DNA of 64,000 bases from Shinella sp. SUS2 (GCF_001262505.1 NZ_KQ410732.1:62001-126000); one strand, 5' to 3'. Positions 44,419 to 53,373 are shown, counted from the first letter of the stretch. Translations and numbers: made by a program. Notes: a model not told the origin generated them from the letters alone.

Positions 44419-45234
44419 TCAGAAGGTCGGCGGCGTGTTGATCCAGATCAGCACGGTCTCGCCGTCGTGACGGTTGCGCCAGGCATGGCGCCGGCAGCTT
44501 TCGAAATAGAGGCTGTCGCCGGGGCCGAGGTCGTGGAACTCGTGGCCGTCGAGCACCATTTCGATGCGACCGGAGAGGACATGCACGAATTCCTCGCCCT
44601 CATGCTTGTAGGCACCGTCCGAGGAAGCGCCGGGGGCGAGCACGAAACGGTGGCAATCCATCATGTTGCGCCCGTCGGCCAGAACCTGGATGGTGACGCC
44701 GGGGGAGGTCTCGGGCCAAAACTTCCACTCCCCTGCCCGGACGACCGAGCGGTTTTCCAGCTCCTCCTCGCCGGAGAGTTTCGAGACGGTTGTGCCATAG
44801 TAGTCGGCAAGGTCGTGCAGCACGCGGAACGTCACGCCCTGCGAGGTGCGCTCGAAGGTGGAGAGCACGGAGGTCGCGACGCCGATGTCGCCGGCGACCT
44901 GGTCGAGCGTCTTGCCGGCGGCGTGGCGCAGGCTCCGCAGCTTGCGCCCGACGCCCTGGTGAGCGTCGCCGTCGGAGGCGGGACTGTCATTGGCTGGCTC
45001 TTCCGCTTCGAGCGCCTCGCGGATGGCCGCTGGGTTGAGGCCGCGCTCGGTCCTGTACCAGGCGATGCGCTTCAGCCGTGCGACGTCCTCAGCGCTGTAT
45101 TGGCGGTGACCCGTTTCGGAGCGGTCGGGCACGACCAGCCCCTGCGTTTCCCAAAGCCTGAGCGTGGAGGCTGAAACGCCAGCGAGCCGCGCGGCCTCCG
45201 CCACCTTGTAGTGCACCGGTTCTTGCGAACCCAT
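44419..45234 (-). CDS. MerR-XRE-cupin three-domain transcriptional regulator
   Basis: This protein of about 271 residues combines three domains. Residues about 8-75 form a MerR-type helix-turn-helix and wing (YKVAEAARLAGVSASTLRLW, TGHRQYSAEDVARL). Residues about 95-155 are an XRE-type helix-turn-helix (LRSLRHAAGKTLDQVAGDIG). Residues about 190-262 are a cupin sensor (HEGEEFVHVLSGRIEMVLDG). XRE-cupin proteins such as PuuR regulate polyamine or GABA genes; the extra MerR-type domain is unusual. It is divergent from gabT, with two spaced dyads between them, and probably controls gabT-gabD. The ATG at 45234 is chosen because the open frame upstream runs antisense to gabT. Confidence 0.85.
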   Translation of the reverse strand: MGSQEPVHYKVAEAARLAGVSASTLRLWETQGLVVPDRSETGHRQYSAEDVARLKRIAWYRTERGLNPAAIREALEAEEPANDSPASDGDAHQGVGRKLRSLRHAAGKTLDQVAGDIGVATSVLSTFERTSQGVTFRVLHDLADYYGTTVSKLSGEEELENRSVVRAGEWKFWPETSPGVTIQVLADGRNMMDCHRFVLAPGASSDGAYKHEGEEFVHVLSGRIEMVLDGHEFHDLGPGDSLYFESCRRHAWRNRHDGETVLIWINTPPTF

Positions 45235-45334
45235 CGCGCCAATCCCTGATTCTGTATAGTGTTCTTTTATAGCACTCCGGCGGCGCGGACCGGTTCGAAA
45301 AACCGTCGCATTGCGGCCGTAAAATGCCCGTTGC

Positions 45335-45390
45335 ATTCTTGCAGAAAAAATGTAGGAATTCCACTTGAGACTTGCAGAAAAAATGCAAGT
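45335..45390. promoter_or_regulatory. Two phased operator dyads upstream of gabT
   Basis: CTTGCAGAAAAAATG occurs twice. The downstream copy is a perfect dyad, ACTTGCA-GAAAAAA-TGCAAGT (45370-45390). The upstream copy (45335-45359) is an imperfect version with 7 of 9 arm bases matching. Their centres are 33 bp apart, about three helical turns. They are strong candidates for binding by the adjacent MerR-XRE-cupin regulator. Confidence 0.65.
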
Positions 45391-45483
45391 TAATGCGGTT
45401 CCGGCAAAAAGCGCGAAGCGGCTTTGCGTTGGGAGCCGCGCGAACGTTCCATTATCAGAAGCCTCCAGATTCAGGATAGCGCC

Positions 45484-46761
45484 ATGACCGCAACGCCCCT
45501 CACAGACCGCAAGAACGCCGCCATCTCGCGCGGCGTCGGCATGACCACGCAGATCTACGCCGACCGTGCGGAGAATGCGGAGATCTGGGACAAGGAAGGC
45601 AACCGCTATATCGATTTCGCCGCGGGTATCGCCGTCGTCAACACGGGCCACCGCCATCCGCGCGTCATCGAGGCCGTCAAGAACCAGCTCGACCGCTTTA
45701 CCCACACCTGCCACCAGGTCGTGCCCTATGAGAACTATGTCGAGCTCGCCGAGCGTCTGAACGCCATCACCCCCGGCAATTTCGCCAAGAAGACGATCTT
45801 CGTGACGACCGGCGCCGAAGCCGTCGAGAACGCCGTGAAGATCGCCCGCGCCGCCACCGGTCGCCAGGCCGTCATCGCCTTCACGGGTAGCTTCCACGGC
45901 CGCACCTTCATGGGCATGGCGCTGACCGGTAAGGTGGTTCCCTACAAGGTCGGCTTCGGCGCCATGCCGGCCGATGTCTACCATGCGCCCTTCCCGGTCG
46001 AGATGCACGGCACGACGGTCGAGCAGTCGCTTTCCGTCCTGAAGAAGCTGTTTGCAGCCGATGTCGATCCGAACCGGGTCGCGGCGATCATTGTCGAGCC
46101 GGTTCAGGGCGAAGGCGGTTTCTATCCGGTCCCGGTTTCCTTCATGAAGGCGCTGCGCGAGATCTGCGACCAGCACGGCATCCTGCTCATCGCCGATGAG
46201 GTCCAGACCGGTTTCGCCCGCACCGGCAAGATGTTCGCCATGGAGCACTACGGCATCGCGGCCGACCTGATGACCATGGCCAAGGGCCTTGGTGGTGGTT
46301 TCCCGATCGCGGCCGTCACCGGCCGTGCGGAAATCATGGACGCGCCCGGCCCGGGCGGTCTTGGCGGCACCTATGCCGGCAGCCCGATCGGCGTTGCGGC
46401 GGCCCATGCCGTTCTTGACGTCATCAAGGACGAGGACCTCTGCAACCGCGCCGAAAATCTCGGCGCGCGCCTGAAACAGCGCCTTGCCTCGCTGCAGGAC
46501 AAGATTCCCGAGATTGTCGACATCCGCGGCCCGGGCTTCATGAACGCCGTCGAGTTCAACGATGTTTCGACCAAGCTGCCGAGCGCCGAGTTCGCCAACA
46601 AGGTGCGTCTGAAGGCTCTCGACAAGGGCCTGATCCTGCTGACCTGCGGCGTGCACGGCAACGTCATCCGCTTCCTGGCGCCGATCACTATCCAGGACGA
46701 GGTGTTCGCCGAGGCGCTCGACATTCTCGAAAGCGCGATGATCGAAGCCCGCGCCGCCTGA
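45484..46761 (+). CDS. gabT: 4-aminobutyrate aminotransferase
   Basis: This class III aminotransferase of about 425 residues converts GABA and 2-oxoglutarate to succinate semialdehyde and glutamate. The cofactor lysine is K267 in TMAKGLGGGFPIAAV, and the aspartate is in LIADEVQTGFARTG. The ATG at 45484 gives the GabT-type start TDRKNAAISRGVGM. It is followed by gabD after a 96-bp gap with a hairpin. Control by the divergent cupin regulator is likely. Confidence 0.94.
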   Translation: MTATPLTDRKNAAISRGVGMTTQIYADRAENAEIWDKEGNRYIDFAAGIAVVNTGHRHPRVIEAVKNQLDRFTHTCHQVVPYENYVELAERLNAITPGNFAKKTIFVTTGAEAVENAVKIARAATGRQAVIAFTGSFHGRTFMGMALTGKVVPYKVGFGAMPADVYHAPFPVEMHGTTVEQSLSVLKKLFAADVDPNRVAAIIVEPVQGEGGFYPVPVSFMKALREICDQHGILLIADEVQTGFARTGKMFAMEHYGIAADLMTMAKGLGGGFPIAAVTGRAEIMDAPGPGGLGGTYAGSPIGVAAAHAVLDVIKDEDLCNRAENLGARLKQRLASLQDKIPEIVDIRGPGFMNAVEFNDVSTKLPSAEFANKVRLKALDKGLILLTCGVHGNVIRFLAPITIQDEVFAEALDILESAMIEARAA

Positions 46762-46801
46762 TCGGCGCCGCGCAACACTGAAACACATCCTCCCAAGGCG
46801 G

Positions 46802-46825
46802 CACCCGGAGCTCTAGCTCCGGGTG
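46802..46825 (+). terminator. Hairpin between gabT and gabD
   Basis: Perfect 11-bp arms (46802-46812 and 46815-46825) with a 2-base loop lie between gabT and gabD. It may lower or tune gabD expression or stabilise gabT mRNA. Confidence 0.5.
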
Positions 46826-46857
46826 AACGGCCTTCCATGTCCGAAAGGAAGGACACC

Positions 46858-48339
46858 ATGGCTTTCTACGATGCTCTCACCCGGCACCTGACGTCGACCG
46901 ATCTCCTGCGCGATGCGGGTTATGTCAACGGCAACTGGATCGGCGGAAACGGCGCGGCAACCTTCGACGTCTTCAACCCGGCCACCGGCGAAAAGCTCGC
47001 CACACTGCCGGAAATGGGCGCCGGCGAAACGGCCGCGGCGATCGACGCGGCCTATGCGGCACAGCAGGTCTGGGCCGCCCGCCCGGCGAGGGACCGCAGC
47101 ATCCTCCTGCGCAAGTGGAACGACCTCATCATCGCGAATGCCGACGAACTGGCCGCGATCCTGACTGCCGAAATGGGCAAGCCGCTGGCGGAAGCCAAGG
47201 GCGAAATCCTCTATGCCGCCTCCTATGTCGAGTGGTATGCGGAAGAGGCCAAGCGCATCAACGGCGAGACGATTCCGGCTCCGTCGGCCGACAAGCGCAT
47301 GCTGGTCATCAAGCAGCCCGTCGGCGTCGTGGGCACGATCACGCCGTGGAATTTCCCTGCCGCGATGATCGCCCGCAAGGTGGCGCCGGCACTTGCCGTC
47401 GGCTGCACGGTTGTTTCCAAGCCGGCCGAGCAGACGCCGCTTTCGGCCATTGCCCTTGCGGTGCTCGCCGAAAAGGCCGGCATTCCCGCGGGCGCCTTCA
47501 ACGTCATTCTCGGCACGGATGGTCCGGCGATCGGCAAGGAGCTCTGCTTCAACCCGAAAGTCCGCAAAATCTCGTTCACGGGTTCGACGGAGGTCGGTCG
47601 CATCCTGATGCGCCAGTGCTCCGACCAGATCAAGAAGGTGAGCCTGGAGCTCGGCGGCAACGCGCCCTTCATCGTCTTCGACGACGCGAACATCGACGCC
47701 GCCGTGGAAGGCGCCATGGCGTCGAAATATCGCAATGCCGGCCAGACCTGCGTCTGCGCCAACCGTCTCTATGTGCAGTCGAATGTCTATGACGTCTTTG
47801 CCGAAAAGCTGGCGAAGAGGGTTGCCGAGCTCTCGGTCGGCGATGGCTTCGACAAGGGCACGACGATCGGCCCGCTCATCGAGGAAGCGGCGATCGACAA
47901 GGTCGAGGCGCATATTGCCGATGCCGTCTCCAAGGGAGCGTCCGTGGTGGCCGGCGGCAAGCGCGTCGACGGCAAGGGCACCTTCTTCCAGCCGACCGTT
48001 CTGAAGAACGTCGCACGCGGCATGACGGTCGCACGGGAGGAAACCTTCGGTCCCGTCGCCCCGCTCTTCCGCTTCGACACCGTCGAGGACGTGATCGCGC
48101 AGGCGAACGACACCGAGTTCGGCCTTGCCGCCTACTTCTTCGCCGGCGATCTCAAGAAGGTCTGGAAGGTGGCTGAAGCGCTGGAATACGGCATGGTCGG
48201 CGTCAATACCGGCCTCATTTCCTCCGAGGCTGCGCCCTTCGGCGGCATCAAGCAGTCCGGTCTCGGCCGCGAAGGCTCCGCCCATGGTGCCGACGACTAT
48301 CTCGAACTGAAATATGTCTGCATGGGCGACGTCGCCTGA
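46858..48339 (+). CDS. gabD: Succinate-semialdehyde dehydrogenase
   Basis: This aldehyde dehydrogenase of about 493 residues oxidises succinate semialdehyde to succinate. The catalytic C298 is in NAGQTCVCANR, the base in LELGGNAPF, and the SSADH-type PWNFPAAMIARK segment is present. The second cysteine two residues after C298 (TCVC) is typical of GabD redox control. An AGGAAGG site supports the ATG at 46858 over one at 46837. It works with GabT in the GABA shunt. Confidence 0.94.
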   Translation: MAFYDALTRHLTSTDLLRDAGYVNGNWIGGNGAATFDVFNPATGEKLATLPEMGAGETAAAIDAAYAAQQVWAARPARDRSILLRKWNDLIIANADELAAILTAEMGKPLAEAKGEILYAASYVEWYAEEAKRINGETIPAPSADKRMLVIKQPVGVVGTITPWNFPAAMIARKVAPALAVGCTVVSKPAEQTPLSAIALAVLAEKAGIPAGAFNVILGTDGPAIGKELCFNPKVRKISFTGSTEVGRILMRQCSDQIKKVSLELGGNAPFIVFDDANIDAAVEGAMASKYRNAGQTCVCANRLYVQSNVYDVFAEKLAKRVAELSVGDGFDKGTTIGPLIEEAAIDKVEAHIADAVSKGASVVAGGKRVDGKGTFFQPTVLKNVARGMTVAREETFGPVAPLFRFDTVEDVIAQANDTEFGLAAYFFAGDLKKVWKVAEALEYGMVGVNTGLISSEAAPFGGIKQSGLGREGSAHGADDYLELKYVCMGDVA

Positions 48340-48347
48340 TGTTACCG

Positions 48348-48375
48348 GGATCGCCCTGCTTGGGCAGGGCGATCC
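48348..48375. terminator. Bidirectional terminator between gabD and vapC
   Basis: Perfect 12-bp arms (48348-48359 and 48364-48375) with a TTGG loop lie between the convergent gabD and vapC genes. Confidence 0.75.
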
Positions 48376-48771
48376 TCAGGCGGTCTCGATATCCGTCTGC
48401 GGAAGGTCGTCGTCTTTGTGGAGCAGTGGCATACCGAGCTGCCTTGCGCAGGCATAGGCGAAGCAGTCTCCGAAGTTGAGACCTGCGGGATGGCGGCCCT
48501 TGCCGAAGCGGTGGTATGCATCGACGGCTGCTGCCGCGATTGCCGGCTCGATGGCAATGATCTGGACATCAAACAGCCGGATATAGGCCTCGACCTCGCG
48601 CAGGGCGGTGTTCGGTTCAAGTCGGAAAATCCGGCTATAAGCAACGGACGCTTCCCAAAGCGCCATAGCCGAGGTCGTCGGTGAACGCGCGGCCGCCAAG
48701 CGCGCCGACAGCGATTCGGCATCGCTTTCGTTTGTCATCATGGCGACGATTGCTGAAGCGTCGAGGAACAT
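48376..48771 (-). CDS. vapC: PIN-domain ribonuclease toxin VapC
   Basis: This toxin of about 131 residues has the PIN acidic residues: D4 in FLDASAI, E40 in ALWEAS, D102 in FGDCFAYA and D120 in HKDDDL. VapC toxins cut RNA and are blocked by VapB. Its ATG at 48771 overlaps the vapB stop (TGATG), giving tight coupling. It lies about 5 kb from the repABC locus and could help maintain the replicon. Confidence 0.88.
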   Translation of the reverse strand: MFLDASAIVAMMTNESDAESLSARLAAARSPTTSAMALWEASVAYSRIFRLEPNTALREVEAYIRLFDVQIIAIEPAIAAAAVDAYHRFGKGRHPAGLNFGDCFAYACARQLGMPLLHKDDDLPQTDIETA

Positions 48772-49010
48772 CAATCCTCGTAGAGACTGTCGATGAAGGC
48801 TTTGTCGGCCTTGAGGCCAGTGGGGGCGTACTTCCTGTTGAGTTCCCTTGTCATGGCCACGGCCTTCTCGACCAATGTCGGTTCGCTCTCCACGCGCTCC
48901 AGTTCATGCACGAGAGCCTGCCGCACCGCCTCGGTCTTGCTGACCTTGCGCAGCGCGGACAGTCGTTCGGCAAGCCGATCGACCTCCTGGTCCTTCACAT
49001 AGAGCGGCAT
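48771..49010 (-). CDS. vapB: Antitoxin VapB (Rv0623/Psk type)
   Basis: This 79-residue antitoxin has an N-terminal ribbon-helix-helix-like DNA-binding part (LYVKDQEVDRLAERLSAL, SKTEAVRQALVHEL) and a C-terminal tail (RKYAPTGLKADKAF) that would wrap the toxin. It precedes vapC, as usual. Its start codon overlaps one arm of a long dyad, so it probably represses its own promoter. Confidence 0.87.
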   Translation of the reverse strand: MPLYVKDQEVDRLAERLSALRKVSKTEAVRQALVHELERVESEPTLVEKAVAMTRELNRKYAPTGLKADKAFIDSLYED

Positions 49011-49051
49011 GGTATATATCCTTCCTCTGTCGAGGGTATATATACCATGCC
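49006..49051. promoter_or_regulatory. vapBC operator-promoter dyad
   Basis: GGCATGGTATATAT (49006-49019) and ATATATACCATGCC (49038-49051) are perfect 14-bp inverted repeats. The distal arm contains the self-palindrome GGTATATATACC (49035-49046). The proximal arm covers the vapB start codon. This is the expected layout for VapBC autorepression. Confidence 0.75.
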
Positions 49052-49069
49052 GGAACCTTGCCTGAAAGA

Positions 49070-49714
49070 TCAGGCCGGCTTGACCGCGTCAGGGTGCGCA
49101 GCCTGGAAAGCAGTAAGGGCGCGGCAGGTTTCGGCGATGCGTCGTACCCGTTCGAGGGCCGACAGGTCGACGCCCCAGCGCTCGGCATTGTAGACCTGCG
49201 GCACGAGGCAGAAATCCGCCATGGTGGGCGTGTCGCCATGGCAGAAGATGCCGGTCGCCGGGGCATCGAGGAGCTTTTCGACGGCCAGAAGGCCTTCGCC
49301 GATGTACTTCTTCATCCAGGCGACGCGCGTCTCCTCCCCTCCCCCCGTCAGCGTCATGACATGGCCGATGACGCCGGTGTTGCAGACGGCGTGGATTTCC
49401 ATGGCGATCGCATAGGAAAGCGTGCGCACCCGCTGCCGACCCAGCGGATCGGCAGGCAGGAAACGCGCCTCGGGGCGCGTTTCGGCAAGATACTCGATGA
49501 TAGCAAGCGATTGCGTCAGGACGTGCCCGTCGATCGACAAGGCCGGCACGAGGCCCTGCGGGTTGCGGGCGCGGTGTTCCGGGGAACGCTGCTGACCGGC
49601 CAGGAGATCAACGGATTCGCGCCGGTAGGACAGGCTGAGGCTTTCGAGCGCGATGCGCACACGGTAGCTGGCGGATGAGCGCCAGTAATCGAAGAGGATG
49701 ATCTCGTCGTGCAC
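49070..49714 (-). CDS. maiA: Maleylacetoacetate isomerase (zeta-class GST)
   Basis: This 214-residue enzyme isomerises maleylacetoacetate to fumarylacetoacetate. The zeta motif is SSASYRVR (residues 13-20), with alanine where cysteine is common in SSCS. The C-terminal FCLVPQVYNAERWGVDL is family-typical. It uses a GTG start 4 bp after the fumarylacetoacetase stop and forms an operon with it. It completes homogentisate breakdown with hmgA. Confidence 0.9.
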   Translation of the reverse strand: MHDEIILFDYWRSSASYRVRIALESLSLSYRRESVDLLAGQQRSPEHRARNPQGLVPALSIDGHVLTQSLAIIEYLAETRPEARFLPADPLGRQRVRTLSYAIAMEIHAVCNTGVIGHVMTLTGGGEETRVAWMKKYIGEGLLAVEKLLDAPATGIFCHGDTPTMADFCLVPQVYNAERWGVDLSALERVRRIAETCRALTAFQAAHPDAVKPA

Positions 49715-49718
49715 TGGC

Positions 49719-50735
49719 TCAGCCTTTCTCGTATCGCTCGACGGTCTGTTCGATCGCGCCGAAGATCGAGTGGCCCGTCTTGTCCTTCATCTCGATGCGC
49801 ACGGTGTCGCCGAATTTCATGAAGGGTGTCTTGGGCGCGCCCGAGGCGATCGTTTCGATGGTGCGGATTTCCGCGATGCAGGAATACCCCGCCCCACCTT
49901 CGGCGACCGACTTGCCGGGGCCGTCATCAAGCTTGTTGGAGACGGTGCCGGAGCCGATGATCGAGCCGGCGACGAGCGGCCGGGTTTTGGCGGCATGGGC
50001 GACGAGTTCGGCGAAGTCGAAGGTCATGTCGATGCCGGCATTGGCCTTGCCGAAGGCCTTGCCGTTCAGGGAGACGAGGAGCGGCAGGTGCAGCTTGCCG
50101 CCGTCCCAGGCATCGCCCAGTTCGGCGGGGGTCACCGCGACGGGTGAGAAGGCCGAGGAGGGTTTCGACTGGAAGAAGCCGAAGCCCTTGGCGAGTTCAC
50201 CCGGAATGAGGCCACGCAACGACACGTCGTTGACGAGCATGACGAGCTTGATTGCCTGCCGCGCCTCCTCGACGCTCGCGCCCATCGGCACGTCGTCCAC
50301 GATGACGGCGATCTCGCCTTCCATGTCGATGCCGAAGGCCTCATCCGCCGCAAGGATCGGGTCTCGCGGTCCCAAAAAGCTGTCGGAGCCGCCTTGATAC
50401 ATCAGGGGATCGGTCCAGAAGCTCTCGGGCATTTCGGCATTGCGTGCCTTGCGCACGAGTTCGACGTGATTGACATAGGCCGAGCCGTCCGCCCACTGGT
50501 AAGCGCGGGGCAGTGGCGATGCGGCGTCGTGTTCGTGGAAGCGGGCGGTCGGTTGCGAGCCGGTTTCCAACCCTTCGGCGACCCGCTCAAGCCGCGGGGC
50601 GACATGTTCCCAGTCGTCCAGCGCATCCTGGAGAGTGCGGGCGATATGCCCCACTTCCGAGCAGCGTGTCAGGTCGCGCGAGACGACGACCAAGCGGCCG
50701 TCGCGGGTGGAATTTTTCAGTGTCGCAAGCTTCAT
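49719..50735 (-). CDS. fahA: Fumarylacetoacetase (FAH family)
   Basis: This enzyme of about 338 residues cleaves fumarylacetoacetate to fumarate and acetoacetate. Metal residues are seen in FGIDMEGEIAVIVDDVP. The N-terminal region MKLATLKNSTRDGRLVVVSR matches bacterial fumarylacetoacetases of this length. The ATG at 50735 has a GGAGTAGGA site; a longer frame to 50915 overlaps the divergent gene. It is the first gene of the fahA-maiA pair. Confidence 0.9.
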   Translation of the reverse strand: MKLATLKNSTRDGRLVVVSRDLTRCSEVGHIARTLQDALDDWEHVAPRLERVAEGLETGSQPTARFHEHDAASPLPRAYQWADGSAYVNHVELVRKARNAEMPESFWTDPLMYQGGSDSFLGPRDPILAADEAFGIDMEGEIAVIVDDVPMGASVEEARQAIKLVMLVNDVSLRGLIPGELAKGFGFFQSKPSSAFSPVAVTPAELGDAWDGGKLHLPLLVSLNGKAFGKANAGIDMTFDFAELVAHAAKTRPLVAGSIIGSGTVSNKLDDGPGKSVAEGGAGYSCIAEIRTIETIASGAPKTPFMKFGDTVRIEMKDKTGHSIFGAIEQTVERYEKG

Positions 50736-50850
50736 GCGTCCTACTCCCGATCTTGTTTCCGGCCGTGCGATCGTGTCATCTTCCGGCCGCCTGTCTCCAC
50801 CCTCGTGCGCCGGTCGTTCCGGCGCATCGCTTTTCCGAGGAAATCCCGTC

Positions 50851-51411
50851 TTGAACCGTACGGTGCTGAATTCCCTGCTGCTGGTCGCCGGCTTCGTCGG
50901 CGCGACGGCCATCATCCTTTATACGATGGGGCAGCCACTCATCTGCAAGTGCGGATATGTCAAACTCTGGCATGGCGTGGTGGTTTCTTCGGAAAACTCG
51001 CAGCACCTGTCCGATTGGTACACGCCGAGCCACATCATCCACGGTATCCTGTTCTTCGGCCTCTTCACGTTCCTCCTGAAGAAGGCGAGCCTCAAACTGC
51101 GGCTTGCTCTCTCGCTGGTGCTGGAATGCGCCTGGGAAATCCTCGAAAACACCGACATGATCATCAATCGCTATCGCGAGGCGACGATCTCGCTCGACTA
51201 TTTCGGCGACAGCGTGATCAATTCGAGCGCGGACATTCTCGCCATGGTGGTCGGCTTCTTCCTCGCGGCACGCCTGCCCGTCTGGGCGAGCGTTGCGATC
51301 ATCGTCGTCTTCGAGGCGACCACCACCTGGCTCATCCGCGATGGCCTGGCGCTCAACATCCTGATGCTCGTCTGGCCGCTGGAGGCGGTGAAGGCCTGGC
51401 AGGGCGGCTGA
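50851..51411 (+). CDS. UPF0314/DUF2585 membrane protein
   Basis: This protein of about 186 residues from a TTG start has four to five hydrophobic segments and the family landmarks QPLICKCGYVKLW, PSHIIHGILFFG and ECAWEILENTDMIINRYR. UPF0314 proteins of this length are conserved in rhizobia; function is unknown. A GAGGA site lies 10 bases upstream of the TTG. The gene lies on the opposite strand between fahA and hmgA, splitting the homogentisate cluster. Confidence 0.82.
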   Translation: MNRTVLNSLLLVAGFVGATAIILYTMGQPLICKCGYVKLWHGVVVSSENSQHLSDWYTPSHIIHGILFFGLFTFLLKKASLKLRLALSLVLECAWEILENTDMIINRYREATISLDYFGDSVINSSADILAMVVGFFLAARLPVWASVAIIVVFEATTTWLIRDGLALNILMLVWPLEAVKAWQGG

Positions 51412-51413
51412 CG

Positions 51414-52745
51414 TCATTTGATGCCCGGCGTTCCGTCGAACTTGCGTTCCAGCCCATCCCAGCATTCGAGATAGTTGTCCTGCAGGGTTTCTAGCTCGGC
51501 CGCGAACTTCGTGATCTGCTGGGGGAAGCGCGTCTCGAACATGAAGGCCATGGTGTGGTCGAGTTTTACAGGCTTAAGCTCGCTGTTCGAGGCTTTCTCG
51601 AAGCCGGTCGCATCGGGCCCGTGTGGTAGCATCATGTTGTGAAGGCTCATGCCGCCGGGCACGAACCCCTCCTCCTTGGCGTCGTACTGGCCGTGGATCA
51701 GGCCCATGAATTCGCTCATGATGTTGCGGTGATACCAGGGCGGGCGGAAGGTGTGCTCGGCCACCATCCAGCGCGGCGGGAAGATGACGAAGTCGATGTT
51801 CGCGGTGCCGGCCTCCTCGGTCGGCGCAGTCAGCACGGTGAAGATCGACGGGTCGGGATGGTCGAAGAGGATCGCGCCGACCGGCGAATAGGCCCTGAGG
51901 TCGTATTTGAACGGTGTGTAGTTTCCGTGCCAGGCGACGACGTCGAGCGGGGAATGGCCGATCTCGGTCACATAGAACTTGCCGCACCATTTGACGTGCA
52001 CGCGGCAGGGCGTCTCCTTGTCCTCATAGGCCGCGACCGGCGTCTTGAAGTCGCGCGGATTGGCAAGGCAGTTGGCGCCGATCGGCCCGCGGTCCGGCAG
52101 GGTGAATTTCGCGCCGTAGTTCTCGCAGACATAACCGCGCCAGGTGTCGCCCTCGCCGATGCGCGCGACCTTGAACATCATGCCGCGCGGGATGAGGCAG
52201 ATTTCCAGCGGCTCGACATCCATGATGCCCATTTCGGTGAAGATACGGACGGCACCGAGCTGCGGCACGACGAGAAGCTCGCCGTCGGCATTGAAGAAAT
52301 AGTCGTCCACCATGTCGGCGTTGAACGTATAGGCATGCGCCGCCATGCCGACCTGCGTCAGCACGTCGCCGGCCGTTGTCATGGTGCGGATACCTTGAAG
52401 GAAATTCTGCGTCTCGTCAGACGCCGGCAGCGGGTTCCAGCGCAGCTGGCCGAGCGGCAGGGAATGGTCGTCGAGGCAGGGCGCAGTTTTCCAGTGCGGA
52501 TAGCTGGTATTGGAGAAGCGGCGGGTGTGGCGCACGCTTGGGCGGATTCGGTAGAGCCAGGAGCGCTCGTTGGTGCCGCGCGGTGCAGTGAAGGGTGATC
52601 CGGAAAGCTGTTCGGCATAGAGGCCGTAGTTGCATTTCTGCGGGCTGTTCTGGCCCTGCGGCAGGGCGCCCGGCAGCGCCTCCGTTTCGAAATCATTGCC
52701 GAAACCCGGCATGTATTTCAGGCTGTTGGCGGCATGATCCGACAT
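51414..52745 (-). CDS. hmgA: Homogentisate 1,2-dioxygenase
   Basis: This 443-residue iron enzyme opens the homogentisate ring. The start [20 protein letters not shown], the middle EVLVVPQ-like [14 protein letters not shown], and the metal-ligand region [18 protein letters not shown] with following EFMGL are all diagnostic. The length is normal. It is divergent from a MarR gene with possible operators between. It ends 2 bp from the convergent UPF0314 gene. Confidence 0.95.
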   Translation of the reverse strand: MSDHAANSLKYMPGFGNDFETEALPGALPQGQNSPQKCNYGLYAEQLSGSPFTAPRGTNERSWLYRIRPSVRHTRRFSNTSYPHWKTAPCLDDHSLPLGQLRWNPLPASDETQNFLQGIRTMTTAGDVLTQVGMAAHAYTFNADMVDDYFFNADGELLVVPQLGAVRIFTEMGIMDVEPLEICLIPRGMMFKVARIGEGDTWRGYVCENYGAKFTLPDRGPIGANCLANPRDFKTPVAAYEDKETPCRVHVKWCGKFYVTEIGHSPLDVVAWHGNYTPFKYDLRAYSPVGAILFDHPDPSIFTVLTAPTEEAGTANIDFVIFPPRWMVAEHTFRPPWYHRNIMSEFMGLIHGQYDAKEEGFVPGGMSLHNMMLPHGPDATGFEKASNSELKPVKLDHTMAFMFETRFPQQITKFAAELETLQDNYLECWDGLERKFDGTPGIK

Positions 52746-52780
52746 GGCTGATCCTCCTCCTGCAAGGCGCTTGTCCTCAA

Positions 52781-52815
52781 GTGGTTGCAGATGTAACTGT
52801 CTATTTTGTAACCAT
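52781..52815. promoter_or_regulatory. Possible MarR operators between hmgA and marR
   Basis: GGTTGCAGATGTAAC (52783-52797) has partial twofold symmetry, and a related half TGTAACCATC occurs at 52807-52816. They lie in the 81-bp divergent region. The match is weak. Confidence 0.33.
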
Positions 52816-52826
52816 CAAGGCGCGCC

Positions 52827-53285
52827 ATGGATTTCAAGCTCGAGACATTCCTGCCCTATCGGCTCAATCTCGCCGCCGAGCTGGTCAGCCAGCGCTTTGG
52901 CGCGCAATACCGTGCGCGCTACCGCATGACGCGGCCCGAATGGCGGGCGCTAGCTGCACTCGGCGCCTACGGGCACATGACGGCGACGGAGATCGGCGCG
53001 AACTCCAGCATGCACAAGACGAAGGTGTCGCGTGCCGTGCGGGCGCTGGAGGAAAAACGCTGGCTGAAGCGGCGTGAAGATTTGGACGACCGCCGGATCG
53101 AGCACCTCGAACTGACGCCGGCGGGACGGCGCATCTATGGCGAAATGGTCGTGGTGGCACGGGAGTACGAGCGCGAGCTTGCCCTGCTCCTCGGTGCCGG
53201 CGGGATGAAACAACTGGAGGCCGGTCTTGCCGCCGTCGAGGCGAAGCTGGCGGTGCCGACGGTTCGTCGCGTGCCGAAGGACTGA
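52827..53285 (+). CDS. MarR-family regulator of homogentisate genes (HmgR-like by position)
   Basis: This 152-residue protein has a MarR winged helix (MTATEIGANSSMHKTKVSRAV) and wing (REDLDDRRIEHLELTPAG). It is divergent from hmgA, so it is the probable repressor of homogentisate catabolism, with homogentisate or a related acid as ligand. In other bacteria hmgR is IclR- or MarR-type depending on lineage. Confidence 0.86.
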   Translation: MDFKLETFLPYRLNLAAELVSQRFGAQYRARYRMTRPEWRALAALGAYGHMTATEIGANSSMHKTKVSRAVRALEEKRWLKRREDLDDRRIEHLELTPAGRRIYGEMVVVAREYERELALLLGAGGMKQLEAGLAAVEAKLAVPTVRRVPKD

Positions 53286-53373
53286 CGATACATCAATACT
53301 GTGAAACGATCGACCCTGATCGATTCATATCTTTCGTTGGACGGTGATTCGCGCCTTCGGCAGACTCGCGTCC

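Noticed and set aside
45235..46788. Open upstream extension of the MerR-XRE-cupin regulator running antisense through gabT.
   Set aside because: The added sequence is the shadow of gabT. The regulator proper starts at 45234 with a normal MerR-type N-terminus.
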